A program made the position numbers and the translations under genes. DNA of 64,000 bases from Leptodactylus fallax. Its lineage: Eukaryota; Chordata; Amphibia; Anura; Leptodactylidae. The DNA lies in the NCBI GenBank assembly GCA_947044405.1, contig CAMRHE010000068.1, forward strand, positions 2,262,501 to 2,326,500. Direction: 5' to 3'. Under the pieces are notes generated by a model that saw nothing but the letters and a program-made list of their open reading frames with translations, searched no databases and was not told the origin of the DNA. This document shows positions 45,335 through 63,958 of the stretch, piece by piece; within the stretch, counting starts at the first letter, position 1, and every line of letters starts with the position of its first letter.

Positions 45335-45639
45335 TAGAATATCCATGTATACAGTAATAATCTATACATATATGGTCTAATGTATCATTTAATGTGTGTT
45401 ATGTCCTAGCAGTAGACGAGAAGTGTATTGTAATGTAATATTTATATATCAGCATGTAAGGATTGTAGAGATTGTTATTTCTATATATAATCTGTATATA
45501 TGTTGGATATATCTTGGATTCTTGAGTGATGTAATAATGTCCCATGGGAATACAGTTTTTATGTATCTATGATAGACACACAATGATTAAATCTATGTAT
45601 CATCGCTTACTATAGAGATAGAAGTATATAGCGGTAATA

Positions 45640-46590
45640 GCAGTGACAATGTGTGATGTCATGTGCATTGTATACACCTGCACTATAATATATATAGTAT
45701 AATCTATATGATACAATGTGTAGTATTGTGTATGATAGACACGTGATTATTATATATTTCTATATACTGCTGTATAACACGTGATGATTATATGTATATA
45801 GTGTATCCTCCTGTGATGTCACACACTGTATATACCTGCACTATAATATATATAGTATAATCTATATGATACAATGTGTAGTATTGTGTATGATAGACAC
45901 GTGATTATTATATATTTCTATATACTGCTGTATAACACGTGATGATTATATGTATATAGTGTATCCTCCTGTGATGTCACACACTGTATATACCTGCACT
46001 ATAATACATACATATAGTATATGACACAATGTGTAGTGTTGTGTATAACAGACATGTGATTATTACATAGCTATATACTGCTGTATAACACGTGATTATA
46101 TATGTATATACTGTACCCTCCAGTGATGTCACACACTGTATACACCTGCACTATAATACATACATATAATCTATATGCTACAATGTGTAGTGTTGTGTAT
46201 AACAGACATGTGATTATATGTATATACTGTACCCTCCAGTGATGTCACACACTGTATATACCTGCACTATAATACATACATATAATCTATATGCTACAAT
46301 GTGTAGTGTTGTGTATGATAGACACGTGATGATTATATCTCTATATACTGTTGTATAACGCGTGATGATGATTATATGTATATACTGTATCTTTCTGTGA
46401 TGTCACATACAGTATACATCTGCACTATAATACATACATATAATATAATATATGCTACAATGTAACAGACACGTGATGATTATATCTCTATATACTGCTG
46501 TATAACAGACACGTGATGATGATTATCTATGTATATAGTGTATCCTCCTGTGGTGATGTCATACACACTATATACCCCTGCACTCTAATA
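45640..46590. repeat. About 157-bp tandem repeat, about six to seven copies, beside the ZNF143 CpG island
   Basis: The marker CTGCACTATAATA recurs at about 45679, 45837, 45994, 46147, 46262 and 46419, and a variant at about 46574. Unit contents include CAATGTGTAGTRTTGTGTAT, GACACGTGAT, TATATACTGCTGTATAACAC and TCCTCCTGTGATGTCACA. One spacing is short (about 115). It lies in intron 1 and ends at the CpG-island edge. Confidence 0.9.
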
Positions 46591-46599
46591 TTATATAAT

Positions 46600-47420
46600 G
46601 TCACAGTCATCTCCATAGGATAACTTTCCCGGGCCACACTGGCCCTCTCTGCTGGGCCGGGCTGAGGAGCTGTGGGCCGCGGCCTGCGGGGAGGCCTGGG
46701 GATGGAGTGCGGCCTGGGAGCCGGGCTGTGAGGAGGCCGGGATCTGAATCCGCACACCCGGCCAGCACTCAGGGACAGGCGGGGACTGTAAGCCGCTGCG
46801 GTGAGGCTGCTGTGAGGGCGGCGGAGACAGGAGCGGCGCCCCCGGCCCAGCACTGCGCTCCCCGGGCGGACTCCTGGAAACAAGGCACACTGGGTAAAAA
46901 CACATTTATATACCAACCTCCGACACAATTTTCCAACAATTCCTCCGTCCGACCACCATGCATCAGGGCAGGAAACAGCCGCGCAATACCGCCCTGCGCT
47001 CGGGATAGCTGCATAACACGGACGGCAGGCGGGGCCCGAGTAAGGGCTCAGCCTCACATCTGCCCGCTCATTGGCTGAGGGGGACGTTCGCGGCTGGATG
47101 CCGCCCTCTCATTGGAGGAGAGCGACATGTGAGCCTTTTGTATTTGGTTATACAGAGCGCAGGGTTCTTCTGAGGAGCCTGGAGGACCCGCCCATATTGA
47201 ACACTTGTCGCTTATTGGTTGTGAGCGATTCGACGTCACAACATCTAGCCTGCTGATTGGAGAGCCGAGCTGTCTGGTGAGGGAGGGCCCGCCTACTGAT
47301 GCTCGGAGAGATGCTGATTCTGGGGCTGAGGGGAGCGGACGCCATTTTGTGCAGTGTCACGGAGAGAGGCGGGTAATGGAGGGGCCCCGGGGCGCCCTGA
47401 AAAGCGGGGTGTTTGAGTGG
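46600..47420 (-). promoter_or_regulatory. ZNF143: CpG-island promoter and non-coding first exon region of ZNF143
   Basis: An abrupt GC- and CpG-rich block sits about 4 kb upstream of the ATG exon, where the transcription start of a minus-strand gene is expected. On the minus strand there are four CCAAT boxes (plus-strand ATTGG near 47069, 47109, 47214 and 47256), a CRE-like TGACGTCG (plus strand CGACGTCA near 47231) and a Staf-site-like motif at 46881-46900. On the plus strand GCCATTTTG at about 47343, a YY1-type site, may mark divergent transcription. The first exon and its donor cannot be fixed: several weak GT donors occur between 46620 and 46920. Confidence 0.75.
46881..46900 (-). promoter_or_regulatory. 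Possible ZNF143-binding (Staf) site in the gene's own promoter
   Basis: The minus strand reads TTTTTACCCAGTGTGCCTTG. The CCCA..(A/G)TGCCTTG core resembles the Staf site, with two mismatches to the consensus I know. ZNF143 is reported to regulate its own gene through sites in its promoter, so the placement is sensible, but the match is imperfect. Confidence 0.35.
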
Positions 47421-47867
47421 CCGAGGGTGCCAGTGGATGTGAGAGGTATATGTGGCAGTCCGGGACTCTTAATGCGGCTCCCCTGCTTCTCTACACCCCG
47501 CAGGCACCGGCACTGCCAAGTAACCCACAGCTATGGCGGAGTCCAGGGGTGGCCACTCCACATGTGCACTGCTGCTTAAACACTCTGTGCTGCTGGGGAC
47601 CCTGCTCCTTCCACTATGTAACTCTCAGCCTGTGACCTCCCCTATAAGATCTGCACACTCCTCTCCTGAAGTACTCTGTGCTGCTGGGGGGGCTCCTGCT
47701 CCTTCCATTTAATAAATCCACATAGCCTGCTGTACTAGTCACATGACTTCTCAAACCTCATAACTATAAAAAGATGTTTGGTCCACAGCGACGCTTCGTT
47801 GGTGACCTGTGGGCATCGTTCACACTAACCCTATACCCGGTCACTTCTAGTACAGCAGCTTTAATAA

Positions 47868-48060
47868 GGCTATGTTCACAAAAGCGGTTGCCTGCAGACC
47901 CCATAGGCTATAATGGGGTCCGGTGAGTTTCATCATTCTACAATGAAACCGGTGGAGAGAAAAGTCCTCGTTGCAGGATTTTTCTCTCTGCTGATTTTAG
48001 GTGGAATCTGCGTCGGAGTCTCCTGCAGAGACACCAACGCAGATGTGAACCTAACCTGAA
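47868..48060. mobile_element. hAT-like MITE, GCTATGTTCACAAAAGCGGT tip
   Basis: Right tip CAACGCAGATGTGAACCTAA. Internal CCCATAGGCTATAATGGGGT and a GGAGAGAAAAGTCC / GATTTTTCTCTCTGC pair. Just outside the CpG island. Confidence 0.6.
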
Positions 48061-48224
48061 AGATAAAAAGGGAACCGTCTTACCAAAGGTCAACAAACAG
48101 GTAACAGGGACTGGTCAGATCACCAGGAGTCAAGACCATGGATTCACACAGGAGGTGACCCTAAATATAACCGTCACCCCACACAAAAACCTTGTACTTG
48201 TTCCGTGACTCTTTTGTGCAGTGT

Positions 48225-48330
48225 ATGGCCCGGTTCACATCTGCATTCAGGTTTCTGTACCCCCCCCCCCCACCGAACGGAAACCTATACGTATAAAAAG
48301 CCGAACGCAGATGTGAACCAGGCCTAAGGC
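48225..48330. mobile_element. Short MITE, GGTTCACATCTGCATTCAGG
   Basis: The left CCGGTTCACATCTGCATTC and right GAACGCAGATGTGAACCAGG are inverted over about 100 bp, with a C10-12 run inside. Confidence 0.7.
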
Positions 48331-48540
48331 TAAGTTCACATCTGCAAGGACCAGAAAAACGGATAGGTGGACTACTAAAATAGTGGTTAGCTACAGAACC
48401 TGATGGACTCCACTGACGATAACGTGGTCCGTCGGATTGTTTTTAAAATGACAAAGTTGTGTGTGCAGGACTCTCTTGTCTCCCGATTCAGGCGGACACT
48501 GCAATGGAGACTCCAATACAGATGTGAACATAGGCAAAGA
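48330..48540. mobile_element. MITE, GGCTAAGTTCACATCTGCAA
   Basis: Right end AATACAGATGTGAACATAGG is the inverted tip. Directly follows the previous element. Confidence 0.6.
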
Positions 48541-49756
48541 TCCAACTGTATGCAATATATTTTTATTTAACACTCCTGGGATGACGACACCACCCACTGC
48601 ACATTTTGGTTACACCTTCGTTGTGCATACCAATATAGAGGGCACTGCCGAAACCTCCAGGACCACAGAGGGAAAAAAGAACAAGGAAGAAAAAAAAAAA
48701 TTAGAACTTAAAAAAGCTGCAAAAAAAATTTGTCAAAATTGCTGAAGATGTGAATTTTACGTGAACATTCTTGCCCAACACAAAGTAGGTTGTTGAGATG
48801 TTTAAGGTATTGTTCACACAATAGAATCTAAAGCTGATTTTTTGAGGCAAATTCAACCCTAACTTCAGCCGCAAATTCTGTCCCGACTCCGAAAAGCAGA
48901 GATCAGATCAGGACACTGAAAAATAAGCGTCCTGCTTGGTCTTGCTGCGGATTCCGCGGCTTGAGATTTGTGCTGTGTTAATGAGGTGAACGTCCACCTC
49001 AAATTCCTCTATTTTCCACCATGTGAACTTGTCCTTACAGTATGAAGAGGATGTCAGAGATACGGTGATGATTCTTACAGTCTGCAAATATTCTTCTGGC
49101 TTCAGCTCCCATATACTCATTTGTTTGGGATATTTGCTATGCCGCTGATCTCAAGTAGGTCGTCTAGGGAAGATTTCCTGGTTGGCTTGCCTGTCTTTAA
49201 AATTTCAAGAGTCCATAGAGACTGCTGAGATGTTTATTTATTTTTAAATATGTAAATGAGCATTCTGGAGCATTGAGGGTGGCTCCATTGCACCAAACAG
49301 TTATGCCCCACACTGCTCTAATATGCCCTCCTGCCCCCTGTTTGAGTGATGCTGAAACCGCGCCCGACCCAGTGTTCTCGCAGGCACTTAAGTGTATTAG
49401 AGCAGTGTGGGGTGTCGCAGTTTTGAAGCAACTGCACCTCCTCGGTGCTCCAGAATTTTCATTTGCATATTGTGAAATAAATGAATATCTTGACAACAAA
49501 GGTGTTACATTCAGGTGAGCCTGACCTATCTTAGGCTCTATTCAGAATGCAAAAAAAAAAAACCCAAAAAGCTTTCAGGACTTGTGTCAAGCCCTTTATA
49601 CAGTTGCTGGAACAGAGTCTCATTGGCAGATGTGAACCCTGCTTAATTCATATGAATGAAGATTCCAAAATCCACATTCATGCTGCACACCAGACCTTCA
49701 TTCCCAGAAGGCTCAGCAGTAAACCAGTGGGTACACGTGCAGTTTTATAGCATACA

Positions 49757-51383
49757 CAGTGCCTTGCGAAAGTAGTCGTCCCCCTTGAACTTTTCAACCT
49801 TTTGCCACATTTCAGGCTTCAAACATAAGGATATAAAATTTTAATTTTTTGGTGAAGAATCAACAACAAATGGGACACAATTGTGAAGTGGAACGAAATT
49901 TATTGGTTATTTTAAACTTTTGTAAAAAATAAAAAACAAAAGTGGGGCGTGCAATATTATTCGGCCCCTTTACTTTCAGTGCAGCAAACTCACTCCAGAA
50001 GTTCAGTGAGGATCTCTGAATGATCCAATGTTGTGCTAAATGACTGATGATGATAAATATAATCCACCTGTGTGTAATCAAGTCTCCGTATAAATGCACC
50101 TGCTCTGTGATAGTCTCAGGGTTCTGTTTAAAGCGCAGAGAGCATCATGAAGACCAAGGAACACACCAGGCAGGTCCCTGATACTGTTGGGGAGAAGTTT
50201 AAAACCGGATTTGGATACAAAAAGATTTCCCAAACTTTAAACATGCCAAGGAGCACTGTGCAAGCGATCATATTGAAATGGAAGGAGTATCAGACCACTG
50301 CAAATCTACCAAGACCCGGCCGTCCCTCTAAACTTTCATCTCAAACAAGGAGAAGACTGATCAGAGATGCAGCCAAGAGGCCCATGATCACTCTGGATGA
50401 ACTGCAGAGATCTACAGCTGAGGTGGGAGAGTCTGTCCATAGGACAACAATCAGTCGTACACTGCACAAATCTGGCCTTTATGGAAGAGTGGCAAGAAGA
50501 AAGCCATTTCTCAAAGATATCCATAAAACGTCTCGTTTAAAGTTTGCCACAAGCCACCTGGGAGACACCAAACATGTGGGAGAAGGTGCTCTGGTCAGAT
50601 GAAACCAAAATCCAACTTTTTGGCCACAATGCAAAACGATATGTTTGGCATAAAAGCAACACAGCTCATCCCCCTGAACACACCATCCCCACTGTCACAC
50701 ATGGTGGTGGCAGCATCATGGTTTGGGCCTGCTTTTCTTCAGCATGGACAGGGAAGATGGTTAAAATTGATGGGAAGATGGATGGAGCCAAATACAGGAC
50801 CATTCTGGAAGAAAACCTGTTGGAGTCTGCAAAAGACCTGAGACTGGGACGGAGATTTATCTTCCAACAAGACAATGATCCCAAACATAAAGCAAAATCT
50901 ACAATGGAATGGTTCACAAATAAACGTATCCAGGTGTTAGAATGGCCAAGTCAAAGTCCAGACCTGAATCCAATCGAGAATCTGTGGAAAGAGCTGAAAA
51001 CTGCTGTTCACAAACGCTCTCCATCCAACCTCACTGAGCTCCAGCTGTTTTCCAAGGAAGAATGGGCAAGAATTTCAGTCTCTCCATGTGCAAAACTGAT
51101 AGAGACATACCCCAAGCGACTTGCAGATGTAATCGCAGCAAAAGGTGGCACTACAGAGTATTAACTTAAGAAGGCCGAATAATTTGGCACGCCCCACTGT
51201 TGTTTTTTATTTTTTTTACAAAAGTTTAAAATATCCAATAAATTTCATTCCACTTCACGATTGTGTCCCACTTGTTGTTGATTGTTCACCAAAAAAATTA
51301 AAATTTTATATCTTTAGGTTTGAAGCCTGAAATGTGGCAAAAGGTTGAAAAGTTCAAGGGGGCCAAATACTTACAAGGCACTG
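49757..51383 (+). mobile_element. Tc1/mariner transposon, nearly full length
   Basis: Tips are CAGTGCCTTGCGAAAGTAGT on the left and the complement of ACAAGGCACTG on the right, with TA at 51384-51385 and a TA two bases outside the left tip. The terminal inverted repeats are about 205 bp each and share the inner sequence CCTTTTGCCACATTTCAGGC, an IR/DR arrangement. The inside encodes one transposase with one frame break. It lies between IPO7 and ZNF143. Confidence 0.93.
50147..51164 (+). pseudogene. Tc1-family transposase, one frameshift
   Basis: About 338 codons in two frames, 50147-50602 and 50544-51164. The N-terminal part has the paired helix-turn-helix (GYKKISQTLNMPRSTVQAII) and a GRPSKLS hook. 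The C-terminal part has the DDE catalytic set: WSDETK, FQQDNDPKHK and NPIENLW, with 34-residue D-E spacing typical of Tc1. The frames switch at about 50560-50570 (around GGAGACACCAAACATGTGG), where the family pattern suggests two missing bases. Apart from this the gene looks intact, ending in TAA at 51162-51164. Confidence 0.9.
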
Positions 51384-51473
51384 TATGCATATGCATTCAT
51401 ATGAAGGCATTTCTCTACCCAACCAAGAAGCAGCACAGGGTCAAGACTGATGCTAAATGGAGTCAAAGCTAAG

Positions 51474-52078
51474 GCAGGGTTCACACTACCGTTGGAGTCC
51501 GTTATGAAGGTGTCCGTTAAAAAAAAAAAAAAAAAAGGACAGACACCTATCATAACGGACACTAACTGATGTTAATGTGTCCGTTTTTGTTTTTTTTAAC
51601 TGATCCAGTTAATGGCTCAGTTAAAAAAAAACAGACACATTAGCATCAGTTAGTGTCTTTTTTTTTTTTTTTTTTAAACACTGTCCGTTTTTTGTTTCTC
51701 CTTTCTGAGCATGCGCAGGAAAAAAAACGGACATAAAATAACGGACAGTAACTGATGGCTATCAGTTACTGTCCATTATAAGTCCGTTACCCATAGACTT
51801 CAATGTTAAAAAAAAATAATGGACACTTGCTGTCAGTCAAGAATCCATTTTTTTTCAAACGGACAAAAAGTCCTGCATGTAGGATTTTTTGTCCGCGAAA
51901 AAAAACAAACTTCTGACAGATTTGGTGTAAACGGACACTATATAAAAACCCATAGAAATGAATGGAAATTTTAACGGATTTCTGACGGTTCAGCTAGTGT
52001 CCGATACTAAAATCTTGTAACGAACAATAGCAACGGACACTACTGACGGTCACCAACGGTAGTGTGAACGCCCCCTAA
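51474..52078. mobile_element. hAT-like MITE, GGGTTCACACTACCGTTGG tip
   Basis: The left GGCAGGGTTCACACTACCGT and right ACGGTAGTGTGAACGCCCCC are inverted about 600 bp apart. The inside is a patchwork of inverted blocks (GGACACTAACTGATG, GGACAGTAACTGATGGC) and long A or T runs. A possible short CTAAG duplication flanks it. Confidence 0.7.
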
Positions 52079-53720
52079 GATTGTGTGTGCCAGACTACCC
52101 AAGCGGTTCCTGCATTAGGACATACTAGGGTAGATTTGCTAATACCGTCTACCTTGTAGACAAAATTGCATCAGTTTTATCACAGTGGTCGATGCGGTTT
52201 GATAAATCTGATGCATGTTCACACCGTCCAGCCTAAATTTACACCACTCATTAACTGACTTAGTGTGACAACAAATGTGCCAAAATGGTTGTGTACGGTG
52301 GTGTCTCTTACGCCCAAGCCACTTGTCAAACCATCCGACACTAGATAAGAGGTGAACCACAAAATAAACCCTGCTGAGTGAAACATGGCCCCAGCCATCA
52401 CTATGTTACTGCAGCATTCACTTCATATCACTTGACAATTCCAGCAGGTAAAAGCCATTAAAGGGTAAATCACATGTAGAATTTTAGTACAAAGTGCAAG
52501 AAAACTGCTCATAGTTCTAAAACAATTTACAGCACTACTAGCATAAAACACCTTATATCATCTTCATTGCAGCTACTTCTACACTGTGTGGCTGGATAGA
52601 AGTAGTCTCCTTCCCCCTCTGGCAGCTGTTCTATAGTCCCCTCCCCTCTAGAAGCAATCCTCTGCTCTCAGCCATGCTTTAGGTTGCCCCTCACCTGACA
52701 AGGGTAAAAGGCAATGTCTATTTGCATGCTGCATAGACCTGGCGGTGGGGAGTGTGACTGAGCATGTGTGTCCACCAGCACTCCACTCACTAGGTGGACG
52801 TGCCTATTGCTATATACTCTTCACAGAGCTCCAGTCGTCTCTTCTGGTTTCCATTTCCAGCACTCTAGTGATGATGTCAAAGACCATCCATGTGACTGCC
52901 GCAGCTGTCACGTGCAGTAGGTGGCCAAGTCGCTGCAGACATTCCAGTGCTGTAGCAATGAAACAACCTACTACAGATAGGGCCGGATTATTGGGTGAAG
53001 CAGCTGCATGGATGGTCCTCGATGACATCATAACAGTGCCGAAATGAAAAACCGGCAGAGATGACCGAGCCCTGGACAAGCGGAGGAGAAGGGGGTGAGC
53101 AATACTTGTTATAAACCATACATTATATTCGGGGGGGGGGCTTGGTACACATTTTGCATTGGTGCCAGGAGCTTCATGTTACACCACTGTAGGGGACATT
53201 ACACTGAGCACCATCATACCTTAAGAATCTAATAGCGGCACTATGTGCTTGAAAAAAAGAATTTTTCTGAACTATGCCAATGCCTTGTAACAGAGCCACA
53301 GCTTTTCTTATATACAAATATTCATGAATACAGAGTCCTCAGAGGTTCTGGTACGCCCCCATTGGCATAGTTCTTAAAAATCTGCTTAAGAAAATGGTGC
53401 ATCTATGGTACTATCTGGAGGTACAATGGTGCCCTGTATAACATACCCTGCAATGTACCGTGGTAGTTTGATAGTTCCCTGGTGGCAAACACCCTTTTAA
53501 TAGTAAGACCACTCCTGCCTTAAGGATTGGGGCGAGAAATGTGCAAAGACCTGCAGAGCAAAAGGTTTATACTGTGGTGAACAAGTAACCAATTAGAAAC
53601 CTCACTGTAGAATGAGGCATATTGAGCCGCACACCTCCTTAATTCTACATAGAGTCTCATCTATAAGAGGCCGACTTGTCATGGGGCAGGGGAGCTTGTG
53701 CATTTTGATTAAAAAAAAGG
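52078..53720. other. Intergenic between the Tc1/MITE block and the IPO7 3' end
   Basis: No exon or full element recognised. Short open frames around 52745-53079 are in unremarkable sequence. Confidence 0.45.
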
Positions 53721-54010
53721 GTTGACCAGGATCCCATGTATATTGGGTACGGCCAACCTATGCACAGAATCTGATCAGTAGAGGTCCGACGCTCGGAAAC
53801 TGGAGCTGTTCACAGGGTGTACGGCAGAAAGCAACTTTGCTCCTATTCAAGTAAATGGGATCAAAGCTGCAGTTACCCAGCTACACTGTACCAGCAGCCA
53901 GATCAGCCGGTCACTGCAGAGTCCAGATGTCAGACCCCTACCGATCACATACCAATGACCCGTCCAGTACCCAGTTCACGGGGGTCTTGACAACCTTTTT
54001 GAAATCTGCA
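53720..54010. mobile_element. MITE-like repeat near the IPO7 3' end
   Basis: GGTTGACCAGGATCCCATGT with GGTCCGACGCTCGG, and later GTCAGACCCCTACCGATCAC with GGGTCTTGACAACCTTTTT, in the layout of the AAAGGGGTTGTCC family. Confidence 0.5.
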
Positions 54011-54214
54011 CCAAGAACCTTTCATTTCTATGTATAGTGAATACAGCATCAACGCAATTCAACAATCCATATCAGCAATGCCTGCAGCATCTTGAGTTTG
54101 CTTCCATTGTCTACGAGCACCTGCGTATTTTGCTGAGGTTTCTCTGCATATTACAGCGGCTAGGCTCACATAACCTCCATAAAACAAATCAGTACAAGGC
54201 AGGGATTAGCCGAA

Positions 54215-55282
54215 TTCATCTTGATATCTTTTTTAATAGATTGCATATACAGATGTTTCATCCACACACTTCAAACTCTTTGAGAGTAGAGATTCATGTC
54301 CAATTATTACATGCGTCAGAAGATAAAGGCCGTCCGTCTTGGCCCGTAACGTGACCGCTTTGTATCCAAAATTTCGTCGTACGTCTTAGAGGTTCAAGGA
54401 AACGGAAGGAAAAAAACAAAAAAAGAAAGGACAGAGGGCGTCGCCGAACGCAGCAGCAATGAAATACCAACCCTTATTATTCAAGTTACCTCCAGGGAGC
54501 GACTCCGGCACAGAGCCTCGAAAACAGAACAAAACCGATACCGTCCCCTGTCCGTCCCTTCTAATGCAGAAACTGCAGAGAATTCAGTTGCCAATTTTTT
54601 TTTTTTTTTTTTATTTCGTATTTTTTTTTTTCCACACTGGGTGGGAAGGTCACGTATAAAAGTGCTGCTCATTTCCATAGGTCATCATTATTCGTGTAGT
54701 GCTACAAGTGTTCAACAATCTACATTAGGACCGCTCAAGTATATTAGGGAAGTTGCCTAACTAAGGCTACAACTCATTTGCCTCGTTTTTGTTTTTTTTT
54801 TTTTTTTGGATATTTTGGACAATAAAAGAATGAACATGAATCTGAGGCAACAAATGTGTTATCGCTAAAGACGCTAAATCTGGCAAAATAAAATTGGCCC
54901 TCGTGAGTTAATGATTTTACACAGTCCCACGTTGTTTCCACGAGGTCGTGGTATTTCTACCCCTACCACATGGAAAAAGAAAAAAAAAAAAAAAAAAAAA
55001 GCTGCCACGATGACATCTCCCCTGTCTGCTTCAGATCGTCTCAGTTTTGAAAGCTGAGCTTGGAAAAAAAAAATAAAAAATACAAGGGAAAAATAAAAAA
55101 AAATTAGATAAAGAAAACCCCCATGTTTGCTGTCCCAGGGCCGAGTCGCATGATCCGCTCTCACACTCTCCAGAATCCTATGTCATAGTTCAGAACTTGA
55201 ACCGGTTCTGGATCCACTATCGGGAGGAACACAAGCTTCTCACTACAATCAGTCACACGTTAGCAGGAAAGAAAGCGACAGC
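54215..55282 (-). other. IPO7: IPO7 3' UTR (estimated)
   Basis: From the stop codon to just past ATTAAA at 54237-54232 on the minus strand. It includes several long homopolymers (plus-strand T-runs near 54593-54640 and 54789-54807, A-runs near 54977-55000 and 55064-55100). No open frame of interest. The end is inferred from the poly(A) signal only. Confidence 0.55.
54232..54237 (-). terminator. IPO7 candidate poly(A) signal ATTAAA
   Basis: ATTAAA on the minus strand about 1.05 kb after the stop. It follows ordinary unrepetitive sequence, unlike the AATAAA embedded in the A-run near 54607-54620. Confidence 0.45.
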
Positions 55283-62585
<7,303 letters not shown>

Positions 62586-62699
62586 TCAGTCTGTCATACA
62601 CACCACAGGAGTTTCATCACACAATGAAATGTTCTAGAACTTTCTAAGAGACTTTGTATTTCAATTCCTCAGTGTCAGAGAAAGGAAACATTGGCTGTA

Positions 62700-63020
62700 C
62701 TTAAAACGAACATATCGCTAATTTGTTAAAACTAGATAATGAAATCTATCACTTATTTTCTGAATGTAGATTTTTCTATTCTATTTTCTGTCCATGATTT
62801 TGGGCACGGCCATCCTGTCTGAGCTTCTCATCTGCTATGTTAACAGCATTTAGTGATATGCTTTACCGCAGTCACGGCCATAGGCATCAATAGACTGGAG
62901 GCAACTCATTGAGGTCTAAGGAAGAGCTTTTTGAGACATGTTCTGGGCAGAGAGGGGGAGGAGATAAGCTGTGACATCATCTATTATCAGTAGTGATGTA
63001 ATGATGGTCAGTGGTGTTAT
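62700..63020. repeat. Dispersed repeat in an IPO7 intron, copy B
   Basis: Same orientation and order of blocks as 24365-24690 (GTTAACAGCATTTAGTGATA, GGAGGAGATAAGCTGTGACA). The following 63020-63250 carries TAACTTTAACTGCAGAAGTT-type words related to 22335-22532. Confidence 0.7.
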
Positions 63021-63421
63021 CTATAGAGGCGTTAACTTTAACTGCAGAAGTTCAGGTTAACTCTGCTACATCTGTACATAGTCTGGAGTCTAGGAAGTTT
63101 CAGAGGACCATCTAGATACAGTAACTCAATCCGCTGTGTGAGCAGGATGTGTTCACTGACAGCAAGCAGAGATTCTGAACATATGGAATGAAAACATATT
63201 ACAAATCTGCAGAACCTACTAAACAATAGATACAATTACTGACAACTTCACTTACAGTCTATGAAAACAGTTTAAATGTATTTGGGGGCAAAACACTTGT
63301 TTTTATAGGAAAGTTCTGCTTTGTTTGGCTTCTGCAGCTGCTAGGTTTTACACTACACAGTCAGCTGCAAATCCATCAAACCAACTGTGTGACCGCCTGT
63401 TCATCTCTAACCACTCCTGTC

Positions 63422-63610
63422 TAAGGCTACATGCACACGACCGCCGTCAGTGGATGACATCCGTGTGCTGACCATTCCACCACGGCCCAATTCACTACTA
63501 TAGGTAGGACCTGTCCCGAGTTGTACCCTGGTCTCTCTGTCACATAAAGGACGTATGTAAGCGGTCATAGAGATTAATGGGTCAGTGTGAATCGATCATG
63601 TGCATGTAGA
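63422..63610. mobile_element. MITE, AAGGCTACATGCACACGACC
   Basis: Tips GCTACATGCACACGACC and the complement of ATGTGCATGTAGACTT. Internal GTGGATGACATCCGTGTGCT is shared with about 22676-22700, where a related copy runs to 22910. Confidence 0.55.
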
Positions 63611-63958
63611 CTTAAAGGGGTTGTCCCCATTATGGACACTTAATCCCCTATCCACAGGACAGGGAAAAGTGCCTGATCGCCGGGGTCCCCAGTGATCAGA
63701 ACAGTGAATGGAGCGCCAGTGCGCTTGCATGACCTGTGCTCCATTTACTTCTATACGGCTGACGGGACTGCAATCTCTAGCAGCGTCCACAGCCTTATAG
63801 AAGTGAATGGCGCGCTGGACACACAAACATACTAGCGCTCCATTCACAAGGAGGTCTAAGAGGTGACAGTCCCCCGTCCTCCCGATTACTGGGGGACCCG
63901 GTGATCGGCACTATCCTGTGGGTAGGGGGATAAGTTTCCAAAATGGGATAACACCTTT
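63611..63958. mobile_element. TTAA-type MITE, CTTAAAGGGGTTGTCCCC tip
   Basis: Begins TTAAAGGGGTTGTCCCCATT and ends AATGGGATAACACCTTTAA (by complement). Internal inverted segments include GATCGCCGGGGTCCCCAGTG / TACTGGGGGACCCGGTGATC and GTGAATGGAGCGCCAGTGCG / ACTAGCGCTCCATTCAC. In an IPO7 intron at the window edge. Confidence 0.7.

Larger units (their letters stand above)
47420..49757. other. Intergenic upstream of ZNF143
   Basis: Immediately right of the CpG island the plus strand could carry a divergent transcript (YY1-type start motif, donor-like GGGTAATG at about 47371), but no exon pair can be supported. The rest is MITEs (47868-48540) and decayed repeats. 49200-49500 has an inverted pair CACCAAACAGTTATGCCCCA/TGTGGGGTGTCGCAGTTTTG. 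Confidence 0.5.

Noticed and set aside
46527..47057. 176-codon frame in the CpG island
   Set aside because: A GC-rich region is open by chance. There is no similarity and no good start context. It overlaps the promoter and non-coding first exon.
47345..47580. Divergent plus-strand gene from the ZNF143 CpG island
   Set aside because: There is a promoter-like start and a donor-like word, but no downstream exon or conserved protein. Noted only as a possible non-coding transcript.
54593..55100. Processed pseudogene or LINE tails suggested by long A/T runs
   Set aside because: Runs occur in both orientations within the expected IPO7 3' UTR and have no attached retrosequence or target duplication.
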